Source: CAXXFQ01 sp963674475 (GTDB lineage: Bacteria > Planctomycetota > Planctomycetia > Pirellulales > Thermoguttaceae). From it: 64,000 nt of DNA. The stretch spans positions 248,001 through 312,000 of the forward strand of contig CAXXFQ010000033.1 of NCBI GenBank assembly GCA_963674475.2. The letters are read 5' to 3'. The position numbers and the translations under genes were made by a program. The notes under the pieces are model-generated. The model ran no database searches, was not told where the DNA came from, and saw only the letters and a list, made by a program, of their open reading frames with translations. Shown in pieces: positions 56,008 through 64,000 of the stretch (its first letter is position 1; each line of letters begins with the position of its first letter).

Positions 56008-59000
56008 ATGAAGAAGTTGTGGGACGCATGGAAGGAAATTTTGGGGAGTTCGAATCGAAGGACGAAAGAACTCGCCTCATGGCGAAACAGTCGTACGAAC
56101 CAGCTTCGGCTTGAACCGCTGGAGGACCGCCGGATGCTTGCCGTGTTGTTTGTCGACACCGACGCGACCGGCAGTAGCACTGGTTTAACCTGGACCGATG
56201 CGTACACCGATCTGCAATCAGCGTTGACCAGTGCCCAAACGCTTAATTGGGATCAAGATTTGAATAATGACGTCGACCAAATCTGGATCGCCGAAGGGAC
56301 TTACACGCCAAGCAAGAATTTTCATTCGACCGATACCGACCCGCGATGTAAGACATTCCGGTTGACAGAAAATGGTTTGGCACTTTATGGCGGATTTGCG
56401 GGAACAGAAACTTCGTTGGAGCAACGGGATTGGAACGCTCATGAGACGATCTTGAGTGGCGACTTGGGTGTCCAGGGGGATTCGAGTGACAATGCCTACT
56501 CGGTCGTTTTTTGTTCTTTGGAGTATCCTGAAGATGAAACCTATAAAACCTATGAAACCAGTGGAACCGGTGGAACCGTACTCGACGGTGTGAAGATTAC
56601 GGGGGGAAACGCCAACGGTGATTATGAAATAATGAGAGATTATCGCAATGGCGGTGGAGGAATATATAACCATAGTGGCATATTGAATGTGGTAAATACG
56701 GAGATTTATGGGAACGAGAGTATCTTATATGGAGGTGGGGTTTTTTCGAAAGGTACGCTCCGCTTGGTCAATAGCACGGTTGTCGGAAACTCCAGTGCGT
56801 ATCGTGGGGGAGGCATCTATACAGATACTGCCCTTTTCGTTGACAACTGCACTGTGACCGGGAACGCGGCTGAGGACTCTGGAGGCGGGATCTTTATTGG
56901 TTCAAATCTTTGCACGATGAATAATTCCATTCTGACTGCGAATCAAGGGGGAGAGGTTAGTGGAATGTACATTCCCTCCGGTTCTCAAAATCTGATAGGA
57001 ATCGCCCCAGGGTTTGTTCAAGCCCCTTCGGACGGGGGTGACGGGTGGGGGGATGATCCGCTGACGTCGGGGATCGACGAGTCGGCCAATGATGACTATG
57101 GAGATCTTCGCCTGACGGCAATCAGTCCGGCGATTGACATGGGCGATTCGGCCCTTTTGCCCGCGGATAAATCTGACATGGATGGGGACGGGAACATCAG
57201 CGAAACGATCCCGCAAGATCTGTCTAGCGGCTCCAGAGTTGTAGGGGATTCGGTCGATATTGGTGCCTACGAATATCAGGCCAGCCCTGCCGCGGGACGC
57301 GAGACGGCCTCGACGGTCGTGACAACCACGGCGGATACGGTCGATCTGTACGATCAGGCGATTTCCCTTCGAGAGGCGTTGCTCTATGCGGACCGAGGGG
57401 CTCTTGGAACGAACCTCACTTTTTCCGGCGACTTGGACGGCCAGACGATCACACTTAACGGCCAGGTCCTTTGGGTCGATAAATCGGTGACAATCGACGC
57501 CTCGTCCCTCTCGACTTTGACGATCGACGCCGATGCGAAGAGTCGAGGCTTTCATGTCTTCGGTGAAGAAGTGAAACTTGTAGGTTTGACCATAACAGGA
57601 GGTGTCACCCCGGAAGCCAGTTTCAGTGGTGGAGGCATCTATAATATTGGGGACCTGACGGTCGAGGATTGCACCTTAGTGGGGAACTCGGCCGAAAGCA
57701 CGGGTGGGGGCATCTATAATCAGGCTTTTGGTGTTTTGACCGTATTAGGAAGCACATTCAGCCAAAACACTGCCTTCGATGGGGGCGGGATTATTGGTAG
57801 TAATCTCCAAGTCAGTGACAGTTTCTTTCTCGGAAATAGTGTGACGCGAAGCGGTGGTGGGATCTGTGGTGGCAGTGGAACCATTGAAAATTGTGTTTTT
57901 TCGGGAAATAGCGCGGTGGGCGGCTATGGGGGTGGACTGTTTCACTCCACCAATACGCTTGCGATAACCGGGAGTACGTTTAGTGGCAACTCGTCGAAAG
58001 ACGGCGGGGCAGTTTCTGCGGTAGGGGGGACTCTGATATTGGAAGACACGGTTCTCCGTGAGAATGTGGCCAGTCACTGGGGAGGGGGGATTTCGGTCGT
58101 CCAGGCAGAGTTTTTGGTTTCGGATTGTTTGATCGAACAAAACTCGGCCGATGCGGGCGGGGGAATTTACAATCGTGGGATCACGACGGTATCGGACAGC
58201 TTGGTCAGTGAAAATGAGTCGTTCGACGATGGCGGGGGGGTCTGGAACAGCTCTGATGGCACACTGGTTTTGTACGATTCCTCCCTTGTCGAGAATAGAT
58301 CAAAGTATGGCAGCGGAGGTGGAATTAAAAACCAGGGCGATTTGACCGTCCTCGACAGCACGTTCGAAGGGAACTCGGCTCCTCGCGGCGCGGGGGGAGG
58401 GATTTTCCGGTTTGGTGGTACGTTGGTCGTGACCGAAAGTACGTTTAGTGGAAATTCGGCGAAGAACCGCGGAGGCGGAATTTCTAGTTACGATAAAGAA
58501 GTTACGGTGACCAACTGTACACTCAGCGGAAATTCGGCCGAAGAGGGCGGCGCGATTTGTAACCAATATGGCACATTGACGCTGAATAATTCACTCGTTT
58601 ATGGAAACGTTGGCGTCACAAACCCGGATGTTTATAGTAATGCCAGTCAGCTGGCGGGAAGTCTGGTTGGTGTTGATCCGCAGTTTGCCCGTGATCCTTC
58701 CGATGGCGGCGATGGCTGGGGCGACGACCCGTATACCAACAGCGTCGATGAGGGGGCCAACGACGATTATGGGGATCTTCGCTTACGCCCGGATTCTTCG
58801 GCTATCGATGCGGGCGATAACGGCGTGGCGGTTGACGCCGAGGGGAATCCGTTGCTTTACGACCTCGATGGAAATCCGCGGGTTCAAAACGGGACGGTCG
58901 ATATCGGGGCTCATGAATGGGTTCCTCTTCTTAAGGGGGATTTCAACGAAGATGGGGTTGTCAATGCGAACGATTTCGCCTTCCTGATAAGCAATTGGCA

Positions 59001-59619
59001 GTACGGAACCGAAAACTGGGGAGACGCGGATCCGGCATTGACTCCAAGAGGGTGTGTCGCTGGGGATATCAATTACGATGCCAAGGTGAACGCGGGAGAT
59101 TTTGCCTACTTCATGGATAACTGGCAGCGGTCGATGCTGACGGTTTCGTCCCCGATCGAGGATCTCCATTTGGTCGAGGGGGATCAACAGCCGGCGTTGA
59201 TTGACTTAAAAGCCATCTTTGAATCGACAAGCGAGTTGATTTATTCGGTCGAGAGCAGTAATCCCGAACTGGTGATGGCCGAAGTGATCGACGGTCGTTG
59301 GCTGCAACTGACCTACTTGCCCTACAGCGAAGGACAAGATCGAACCCCGGCGGTCATATCGGTCACCGGTGGGGTAACCCTTTTTGATGGTCCTATCTCG
59401 GCAACGGATCACTTCACCGTCACGGTCGGTCTACCTTCGATCGCTTTGATGAGGACCCCAACGATGTCGGACGTGATGATCGACGATGGATTGTTGACAA
59501 ACTTGGCCCTTAATCTCCAGGAACATCAAAGGAAAGTGAGAAAGGGGGGCCGACCCGGATCGGACGAGGGAGAGGTGAACCGTTATGCGGAAGATTGGCG
59601 ATGGGAGCCGGTCGCGTAA
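56008..59619 (+). CDS. Large LEPR-XLL protein with Pmp-like beta-helix repeats and a dockerin-like segment
   Basis: ATG 56008 follows TAGGAG and gives 1203 residues. LEPLEDRRML at 35-44 is the LEPR-XLL motif of planctomycete exported proteins, preceded by a long basic N-terminus. Residues about 50-960 form right-handed beta-helix repeats with many GGGIYN and SGNSA motifs (polymorphic-membrane-protein style); one unit near 340-400 is repeated near 890-960 (DGGDGWGDDP...ANDDYGDLRL). A dockerin-like pair of calcium loops follows (GDFNEDGVVNANDFAFLI and GDINYDAKVNAGDFAYFM, about 977-1040), and then a further beta domain. It is probably surface-exposed. Base composition is lower in GC than the neighbours, a possible sign of transfer. 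Confidence 0.88.
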   Translation: MKKLWDAWKEILGSSNRRTKELASWRNSRTNQLRLEPLEDRRMLAVLFVDTDATGSSTGLTWTDAYTDLQSALTSAQTLNWDQDLNNDVDQIWIAEGTYTPSKNFHSTDTDPRCKTFRLTENGLALYGGFAGTETSLEQRDWNAHETILSGDLGVQGDSSDNAYSVVFCSLEYPEDETYKTYETSGTGGTVLDGVKITGGNANGDYEIMRDYRNGGGGIYNHSGILNVVNTEIYGNESILYGGGVFSKGTLRLVNSTVVGNSSAYRGGGIYTDTALFVDNCTVTGNAAEDSGGGIFIGSNLCTMNNSILTANQGGEVSGMYIPSGSQNLIGIAPGFVQAPSDGGDGWGDDPLTSGIDESANDDYGDLRLTAISPAIDMGDSALLPADKSDMDGDGNISETIPQDLSSGSRVVGDSVDIGAYEYQASPAAGRETASTVVTTTADTVDLYDQAISLREALLYADRGALGTNLTFSGDLDGQTITLNGQVLWVDKSVTIDASSLSTLTIDADAKSRGFHVFGEEVKLVGLTITGGVTPEASFSGGGIYNIGDLTVEDCTLVGNSAESTGGGIYNQAFGVLTVLGSTFSQNTAFDGGGIIGSNLQVSDSFFLGNSVTRSGGGICGGSGTIENCVFSGNSAVGGYGGGLFHSTNTLAITGSTFSGNSSKDGGAVSAVGGTLILEDTVLRENVASHWGGGISVVQAEFLVSDCLIEQNSADAGGGIYNRGITTVSDSLVSENESFDDGGGVWNSSDGTLVLYDSSLVENRSKYGSGGGIKNQGDLTVLDSTFEGNSAPRGAGGGIFRFGGTLVVTESTFSGNSAKNRGGGISSYDKEVTVTNCTLSGNSAEEGGAICNQYGTLTLNNSLVYGNVGVTNPDVYSNASQLAGSLVGVDPQFARDPSDGGDGWGDDPYTNSVDEGANDDYGDLRLRPDSSAIDAGDNGVAVDAEGNPLLYDLDGNPRVQNGTVDIGAHEWVPLLKGDFNEDGVVNANDFAFLISNWQYGTENWGDADPALTPRGCVAGDINYDAKVNAGDFAYFMDNWQRSMLTVSSPIEDLHLVEGDQQPALIDLKAIFESTSELIYSVESSNPELVMAEVIDGRWLQLTYLPYSEGQDRTPAVISVTGGVTLFDGPISATDHFTVTVGLPSIALMRTPTMSDVMIDDGLLTNLALNLQEHQRKVRKGGRPGSDEGEVNRYAEDWRWEPVA

Positions 59620-59647
59620 CTGCGTTTTAACCGCAATGTCTGTAATC

Positions 59648-59677
59648 CTTGAGGCTGTCAGAAATGGCAGTCTCAAG
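59648..59677 (+). terminator. Hairpin after the beta-helix gene
   Basis: CTTGAGGCTGTC and GGCAGTCTCAAG form twelve pairs with two G-U pairs around a six-base loop. A weak T-rich stretch follows. Confidence 0.6.
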
Positions 59678-59779
59678 TGGTTTCTTGACTTTTTGGTTGG
59701 CTACATGAAGCACCTTGCAGTAGCCAATTCGAGGGGATATCGAGAGAAGTTGCGAAGGGTTCTTATGGGGGCCCCCGGG

Positions 59780-59808
59780 TTGACGATTTGGGTTGGAAAT
59801 CTTACAGT
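59780..59808 (+). promoter_or_regulatory. Promoter of the SRP RNA gene
   Basis: TTGACG (59780-59785), a 17-base spacer and TACAGT (59803-59808), about 30 bases before the folded RNA. Confidence 0.5.
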
Positions 59809-59840
59809 AGGGGTTTCGGCCGATTTCCCCTCTCGGCGTC

Positions 59841-59940
59841 TCGGCGAGGGGTCCGCGCAATGGAGGCCCATGAATCTGGTCAGGGTCGAAAGACAGCAGC
59901 CATAAGTGGTTACTTTCATGTGTGTCGGGCCCCTCGCCGA
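59841..59940 (+). ncRNA. ffs: Small bacterial signal recognition particle RNA (4.5S type)
   Basis: The ends TCGGCGAGGGGTCCG and CGGGCCCCTCGCCGA form a 15-pair closing helix with one G-U pair. Inside, CTGGTCAGGGTCGAAAGACAG and AGCAGCC match the conserved apical domain, GGUCAGG-GNRA-AGCAGCC, that binds the Ffh M domain; the tetraloop here is GAAA. The size of about 100 bases matches 4.5S RNA. The following dnaX-ybaB-recR order is that of scr/ffs loci in Bacillus and others. Confidence 0.9.
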
Positions 59941-60220
59941 AATGCCCGGAGTGGTCCGGGTTGGGATTTGGCCCGATCGGTTTTCTTCCCCCCCCGGTTA
60001 GGCCGTTGCTCGACGGTCTTCGCGGCACGCTCTCTCTAAGGGCAATGGGCTCTTAAGGCTATTTCCGGAAATGAAGTAGCTTGCGAGAATGAAAAAGTGA
60101 AGACCCTTGTTTTCTCGAATGAAAGGCCGCCTTTTCATTCTCTGGTGGAGTAAACTTCGGTTTGCCGAGGTTACCTTAAGGGTTTCTTTTTCTCGAACGG
60201 GGATTTTTCCTTTCTTTGCC

Positions 60221-62062
60221 ATGTCCGACACGAATCCGTCTCAAGCCGCCGATCCGTCCGAAAAAAAGGCCGACTATTTGGTCGTCGCCCGTCGTTATCG
60301 GCCGCAGCAGTTTGAGGATCTGATCGGACAGGAGTCGATCGCCCGGGCCCTTTCGGGAGCGATCCGGTCGAATCGGGTCGGACACGCCTATCTGTTTACC
60401 GGGGCACGCGGAGTCGGAAAGACCTCGGCGGCGCGGATTTTCGCCAAAGCGCTCAACTGCCGGCAGGGGCCGACCCCCTCGCCGTGCGGCGTGTGCGAAA
60501 TCTGCGAGAGCATCAGCTCGGGCGACGATATCGACGTGCTCGAAATCGACGGGGCCAGCAACCGGGGGATCGACGAGATCCGCCAGCTTCGCCAAAACGC
60601 CAATGTCCGGCCGAGTCGGTCCCGGCTGAAAATCTATATTATCGACGAAGTCCACATGCTCACGCGCGAGGCGTTCAACGCCCTGTTGAAAACGCTCGAA
60701 GAGCCGCCGGAGCACGTGAAATTCATCTTCTGCACGACCGACCCGAACCGGCTGCCGATCACGATCCTGTCGCGGTGTCAGCGGTTCGATTTCGCGGGGA
60801 TCGACACGGTTGCAATTGCACGCCGTTTGGCGTCAATCGCCGAGACCGAAGGGGTCGAGGCCGAGCCGGAAGCGATCGAGCTGTTGGCCCGACGGGCGGC
60901 CGGGTCGATGCGCGACGGTCAGTCGTTGCTGGAGCAGCTCTTGTCGTTCGCCTCGGAGCGGATCACGGTTGACGAGGTCCATCAGATGCTCGGCACGGCG
61001 GGCGACCAGTTGATGGGATGCCTCCTGGGCCATGTTCGAAGTCGGGACGCGGCTGCCGCGCTGGTCGATTTCGATCGGGCGGTCGGTGAAGGGGTCGATC
61101 CAGGGTTGTTTCTCGAACAGCTTTTTGGCTACCTGCGCGACGCGATGGTGGCGGCCGTGGGCGGCGGGCCGGAGATGTTTTTGTATGCACCTCCCGCTGC
61201 GGCGGCCGAGGTGGCCGAAATCGGACGCGCACTGGGTGTCCAGACGACGATCGCGGCGATGCAGATTCTCGACCAGACGCTCGGGCGGTTGAAGCAGAGT
61301 ACCCAAGGTCGACTGCTGGCCGAGTTGGCACTGGTGCGTCTTTGCTCGTTGGAGAATCTCGACGCGTTGGCCGATCTGATCGCCGGTCTCCAAGAGGGGG
61401 AGGTTCACGGTTTGGCGACCGGTAATCCGGCTCCTCGGGGTGCCGTTTCGTCCCCCATTAAAAAAAAAGTTGAATCCGCCCCGGTAAAATCGGACACGGC
61501 GGCGGGCGAGGTTCTTGCGGCGCAAGAACGGACGGTAGAATCCGTAAAGTCCACTCAATCCCCCTCTCCTGTCCAGTCGACGGCCCCTCGGGAGTCGGCA
61601 GGACCTTCTCACGGGCCCATTTCTCCAAGTGGGCCGACCCTAACTGCCGAAAATGTCCGCAAGTGTTGGGACCAAACCGTGCGAGCGCTTCCCGGTTTAC
61701 TGGCCGAAAGCGCGAAGTTGGTCCGGTCGGTCGAGCTGATCGGAGCAAATCGACTGGCCGTGACGTTTGCGGCGGAGTATACTTTTGCGAAGTCGATGTG
61801 CGAACGGTCCGACCAGACCGCGGTGATCCAACGGGTTTGGGTCGAACAGTTTGGCGGTCCGGTCTCGATCGAGTTTCGCTTGGCCAAGTCGACCGGCACG
61901 TCGGCCGAGGGGGCCAAACCCGTGCGACCTCGCAACGTGTTGCCGCAGCAGCAGTTGGCCGAGGTGGCGGAATATCCGTTGGTCCAGCGGGCCAAGGATC
62001 TTTTTGGCGCCGAACCGACGCGTGTCATTATGCCGCCGGAAGATCGAGCCGGCGACAAATAA
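60221..62062 (+). CDS. dnaX: DNA polymerase III subunit gamma/tau
   Basis: ATG 60221 is preferred because the AAA+ domain begins soon after; earlier in-frame starts add a non-conserved extension. The 613-residue clamp-loader ATPase has GARGVGKTSAARIFAKALNC (Walker A near 60), Cys residues of the zinc module (CRQGPTPSPCGVCEIC), IIDEVHML (Walker B) and the sensor region TILSRCQRFDF. Domain III follows to about 400. An A9 run at 61460-61468 encodes Lys 414-416 and could allow slippage to a gamma-sized product. The tau C-terminus is retained to 613. Confidence 0.96.
   Translation: MSDTNPSQAADPSEKKADYLVVARRYRPQQFEDLIGQESIARALSGAIRSNRVGHAYLFTGARGVGKTSAARIFAKALNCRQGPTPSPCGVCEICESISSGDDIDVLEIDGASNRGIDEIRQLRQNANVRPSRSRLKIYIIDEVHMLTREAFNALLKTLEEPPEHVKFIFCTTDPNRLPITILSRCQRFDFAGIDTVAIARRLASIAETEGVEAEPEAIELLARRAAGSMRDGQSLLEQLLSFASERITVDEVHQMLGTAGDQLMGCLLGHVRSRDAAAALVDFDRAVGEGVDPGLFLEQLFGYLRDAMVAAVGGGPEMFLYAPPAAAAEVAEIGRALGVQTTIAAMQILDQTLGRLKQSTQGRLLAELALVRLCSLENLDALADLIAGLQEGEVHGLATGNPAPRGAVSSPIKKKVESAPVKSDTAAGEVLAAQERTVESVKSTQSPSPVQSTAPRESAGPSHGPISPSGPTLTAENVRKCWDQTVRALPGLLAESAKLVRSVELIGANRLAVTFAAEYTFAKSMCERSDQTAVIQRVWVEQFGGPVSIEFRLAKSTGTSAEGAKPVRPRNVLPQQQLAEVAEYPLVQRAKDLFGAEPTRVIMPPEDRAGDK
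61460..61468 (+). promoter_or_regulatory. A9 slippage-type site inside dnaX
   Basis: Nine consecutive A encode KKK in frame. One added A gives K-K-K-S and TGA. One lost A gives K-K-K-L-N-P-P-R and TAA. Both yield a product of about 417-421 residues, close to the 431 of E. coli gamma. A nine-base inverted repeat GTTCTTGCG/CGCAAGAAC lies at 61511-61529. Function is inferred from known dnaX slippage in Thermus. Confidence 0.55.
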
Positions 62063-62207
62063 CCGTCGGATTAAGTCGTTCAGGCCTTATGGCGGTGGGA
62101 TCTGTTGGCGCGATTGCGCAAAAGGGCGCGGTTGGACCGAAGGTTGCCGATGCGCGCGGGCGTTTTTTTCGCAGGAAAGAAACCGGTTTACGAGAGAGGA
62201 AAATTCG

Positions 62208-62567
62208 ATGCTCAAAGGAATTGCCGGATTGGGCTCCTTGCTGAAGCAGGCCCAAGAGATGGGCGGTAAGATGAAGGCCGTTCAGGAAGAACTCAAGTCG
62301 AAGCGGGTTACCGGCGCAGCCGGAGCGGGCCTGGTCGAGATCGAGATGACCGGCGCGGCGGAAGTGGTCGGATGTCGGATCGACCCGAGTCTGCTCGAAG
62401 GGGCCGATCGGGAATTACTCGAGGACATGATCGTCTCGGCCGTCAACGACGCGGCGGCGAAAGCCAAGCAGCTACACGCCGAATCGATGCAGTCGATGAC
62501 CGGCGGGATGAACGTTCCCGGTTTGGACGAGGCGATGGGGCAAATGTTTGGTCCGAAGTCGGAATGA
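62208..62567 (+). CDS. ybaB: YbaB/EbfC nucleoid-associated protein
   Basis: ATG 62208 follows GAGAGGA and gives 119 residues, the family length. Helical start LGSLLKQAQEMGGKMKAVQEEL, the central GLVEIEMTGAAEVVGCRIDPSLL, and a final Met/Gly-rich tail match YbaB/EbfC, which binds DNA as a tweezer-like dimer. It lies between dnaX and recR, the usual genomic place. Confidence 0.95.
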   Translation: MLKGIAGLGSLLKQAQEMGGKMKAVQEELKSKRVTGAAGAGLVEIEMTGAAEVVGCRIDPSLLEGADRELLEDMIVSAVNDAAAKAKQLHAESMQSMTGGMNVPGLDEAMGQMFGPKSE

Positions 62568-62638
62568 AAATGAGTGCCGGTTGCACGAGGCGTCCGGTTT
62601 TTGCATGAGGCAATCCGTCGCGAGGGAAGGATAGATTT

Positions 62639-63238
62639 GTGTCAGAGGTTTCCGAATCCGTAACCCGTTTGATCGATCAGTTGGCGACCTTGCCCGGGAT
62701 TGGCAAGAAGTCGGCCGAGCGGTTGGCCTATCACCTTTTGCATTTGTCCAAGGAGAAGGCTTTTGAATTGTCCGACGCGATCCGTGACGTGAAGGAGAAG
62801 GTCCGCTATTGTCGGCAGTGCTACAACCTGGCCGAAGGGGAGCTTTGTTCGATCTGTGCCGATGGGAGTCGGGACGCGCGTTTGTTGTGTGTCGTCGAGC
62901 AGCCGCGAGACCTGATGGCGTTGGAGCAGACCGGACAGTACCGCGGGGTGTACCACGTGTTGCTGGGACGGATCGCGCCGCTGGAGCGGGTCGAGGCAAA
63001 GGACCTGACGATCGACGCGCTGGTTAAACGAATTCGTGACGGGGGGATCGAAGAAGTCATCATGGCGACCAACCCGAATTTGGACGGGGATGGGACCGCC
63101 TTTTACATCCAGAACCTGTTGCAAGAATACCCAGTTAAAGTGACCCGTCTCGCACGCGGGATTACGACGGGAAGCGTCCTGGAATTTGCCAATAAAGAGA
63201 TGTTGTCCGACGCGCTGACCGGTCGACAGAAACTTTGA
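62639..63238 (+). CDS. recR: Recombination mediator RecR
   Basis: A GTG at 62639 follows GAGGGAAGG. The 199 residues begin with the helix-hairpin-helix part (LATLPGIGKKSAERLAYHLL), then the Cys-rich zinc module (CRQCYNLAEGELCSIC), and the Toprim region (LLCVVEQPRDLMALEQTGQYRGVYHVLLGRI). RecR acts with RecF and RecO to load RecA at gaps. The order dnaX-ybaB-recR supports the assignment. Confidence 0.96.
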   Translation: MSEVSESVTRLIDQLATLPGIGKKSAERLAYHLLHLSKEKAFELSDAIRDVKEKVRYCRQCYNLAEGELCSICADGSRDARLLCVVEQPRDLMALEQTGQYRGVYHVLLGRIAPLERVEAKDLTIDALVKRIRDGGIEEVIMATNPNLDGDGTAFYIQNLLQEYPVKVTRLARGITTGSVLEFANKEMLSDALTGRQKL

Positions 63239-63402
63239 AGCGATTTTCTTTTTGACATGGATCCGGTGTGTGGCTTGGAGTCGATGAAAAAAGTGGAAAA
63301 AATCCAACTCGTTTCAGCCAGATGTTTGTGACAACCGGGGATCGCTCCCGCCGGGGAGTGAGACGCTATAGACTTTTGGAAATGGGCTAAAGAGAACCAC
63401 GT

Positions 63403-64000
63403 ATGCGATTATCATTCGGCCAAGAACTCCGACAGGTTCAAAAGCAGGTCCTCACGCCGAGGATGATCCAGTCAATGGAGATTCTCCAACTGCCGATCCT
63501 GGCGCTGGAAGAGCGGATCGATCAGGAGATGGAAGAAAATCCGGTCTTGGAAGTCACGCAAGAGGAGCCGGAATTTCCCGAAGAGCCTGCCGAAATCGAG
63601 GCGCCTGACGCGCCGACCGACGAAGAGCGGGAACTGGTCGTTGGCGAGAACGACAACGCCGAGGATTTCGAACGACTGCTGAACATGGACGAGCAGTGGC
63701 CCGACACGTTCGAGGAGCGGACCCGTCCGTCGCGCGGCGAGATCGAAGAGGCCGGCCAACGAAAACTTGACGCGATGGCCAACATGACCGATCGGCCGCC
63801 GTCGTTGGAAAATTATTTGCAAGACCAACTCGGTTGGTTCACACTCGAACCGACGCTGCGGAAGATGGCGGAGCGAATTATCTCGAACCTCGACGCCAAC
63901 GGGTATCTGACGGTTCCGCTGCGGGATATTCTTGACGCCAACGCGACCGAGGAAGATTTCGGACTGGCCGAAACGGCATTGAAGCTGGTCCAAAAGCTCG
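63403..64000 (+). CDS. rpoN: RNA polymerase sigma-54 factor, C-terminus outside window
   Basis: ATG 63403 begins MRLSFGQELRQVQKQVLTPR, and MIQSMEILQLPILALEERI follows: the activator-interacting region I of sigma-54. Next comes an acidic region II (about 50-115), and then the core-binding domain begins (LENYLQDQLGWFTLEPTLRKMAERIISNLDANGYL). About 199 codons are visible; the DNA-binding RpoN box lies beyond the edge. Sigma-54 directs transcription from -12/-24 promoters with bacterial enhancer proteins. Confidence 0.95.
   Translation, partial: MRLSFGQELRQVQKQVLTPRMIQSMEILQLPILALEERIDQEMEENPVLEVTQEEPEFPEEPAEIEAPDAPTDEERELVVGENDNAEDFERLLNMDEQWPDTFEERTRPSRGEIEEAGQRKLDAMANMTDRPPSLENYLQDQLGWFTLEPTLRKMAERIISNLDANGYLTVPLRDILDANATEEDFGLAETALKLVQKL

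Larger units (their letters stand above)
59620..60220. other. Non-coding region with terminator, SRP promoter and SRP RNA
   Basis: Six hundred bases that hold a terminator-like hairpin, an 8-bp inverted repeat TTGGCTAC/GTAGCCAA at 59697-59727, a promoter and the SRP RNA gene. The rest up to dnaX shows no further feature, apart from a possible weak leader. Confidence 0.7.

Noticed and set aside
59627..60028. Minus-strand frame of 133 codons over the SRP RNA region
   Set aside because: The region folds into a canonical SRP RNA and the frame has no homologous features or start signal.

Overview
The window reads as a piece of a planctomycete chromosome, most like a member of the Pirellulales in the broad sense. 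This is inferred from several signatures: a LEPR-XLL type N-terminus and a dockerin-like segment on a large secreted beta-helix protein, a PEP-CTERM protein, many secreted or lipoprotein-like proteins with a recognisable style but no named family, FHA and DUF1353 proteins, and loosely packed genes with few long operons. GC content is moderately high in most genes. It drops visibly in the beta-helix gene near 56-59.6 kb and in some intergenic spacers.

Layout. 0-8 kb: a partial REC-GGDEF regulator (minus strand), a secreted squalene-cyclase-fold protein, an FHA protein, a small secreted protein and a very large membrane protein with Gln/Glu/Gly-rich repeats. 8-17 kb: adenylylsulfate kinase, a tiny basic protein, a FabZ-like dehydratase, rhomboid protease, trmB, hemL, a soluble histidine kinase and the overlapping pair ccsA/hemX-hemA. 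17-23 kb: two related small proteins, a PEP-CTERM protein, a methyltransferase, a XylR/AraC-type regulator, a membrane protein, an M28 peptidase and tRNA-Leu(CAG). 23-33.6 kb: a frameshifted histidine kinase, a B12-binding-type radical SAM protein with a displaced N-terminus, an exported PCMT, a frameshifted DUF1353 protein, a sialidase-SGNH-sialidase triple fusion and a PQQ-repeat lipoprotein. 33.6-41 kb: planctomycete hypotheticals, a SNF2 helicase with an overlapping partner gene and an AsmA-like giant. 41-56 kb: NCS1 permease, TlpA-like thioredoxin, HAD phosphatase, GlpD, RlmI-like methyltransferase, metallophosphoesterase, a 40-bp tandem repeat, a PfkB kinase, a FabH-like synthase, a large secreted protein and Ogt. 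56-64 kb: the LEPR-XLL beta-helix protein, then the conserved block SRP RNA-dnaX-ybaB-recR and the start of rpoN.

How the parts fit. HemA and HemL form the C5 entry to tetrapyrroles, and the CcsA/HemX gene overlaps hemA. SRP RNA, dnaX, ybaB and recR reproduce a gene order known from other bacteria. The most interesting internal signal is an A9 run inside dnaX at codons 414-416: a slip in either direction stops translation within a few codons, which would give a gamma-sized product as in Thermus. The triple-domain sialidase/esterase suggests coupled removal of O-acyl groups and terminal sugars from host or algal glycans. Three genes between 24.4 and 28.3 kb each carry one apparently extra base in a homopolymer, and a fourth at 32.35 kb carries an A10 run just before an implausible C-terminal tail. 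This cluster needs read-level checking before any of these genes is called a pseudogene or phase-variable.
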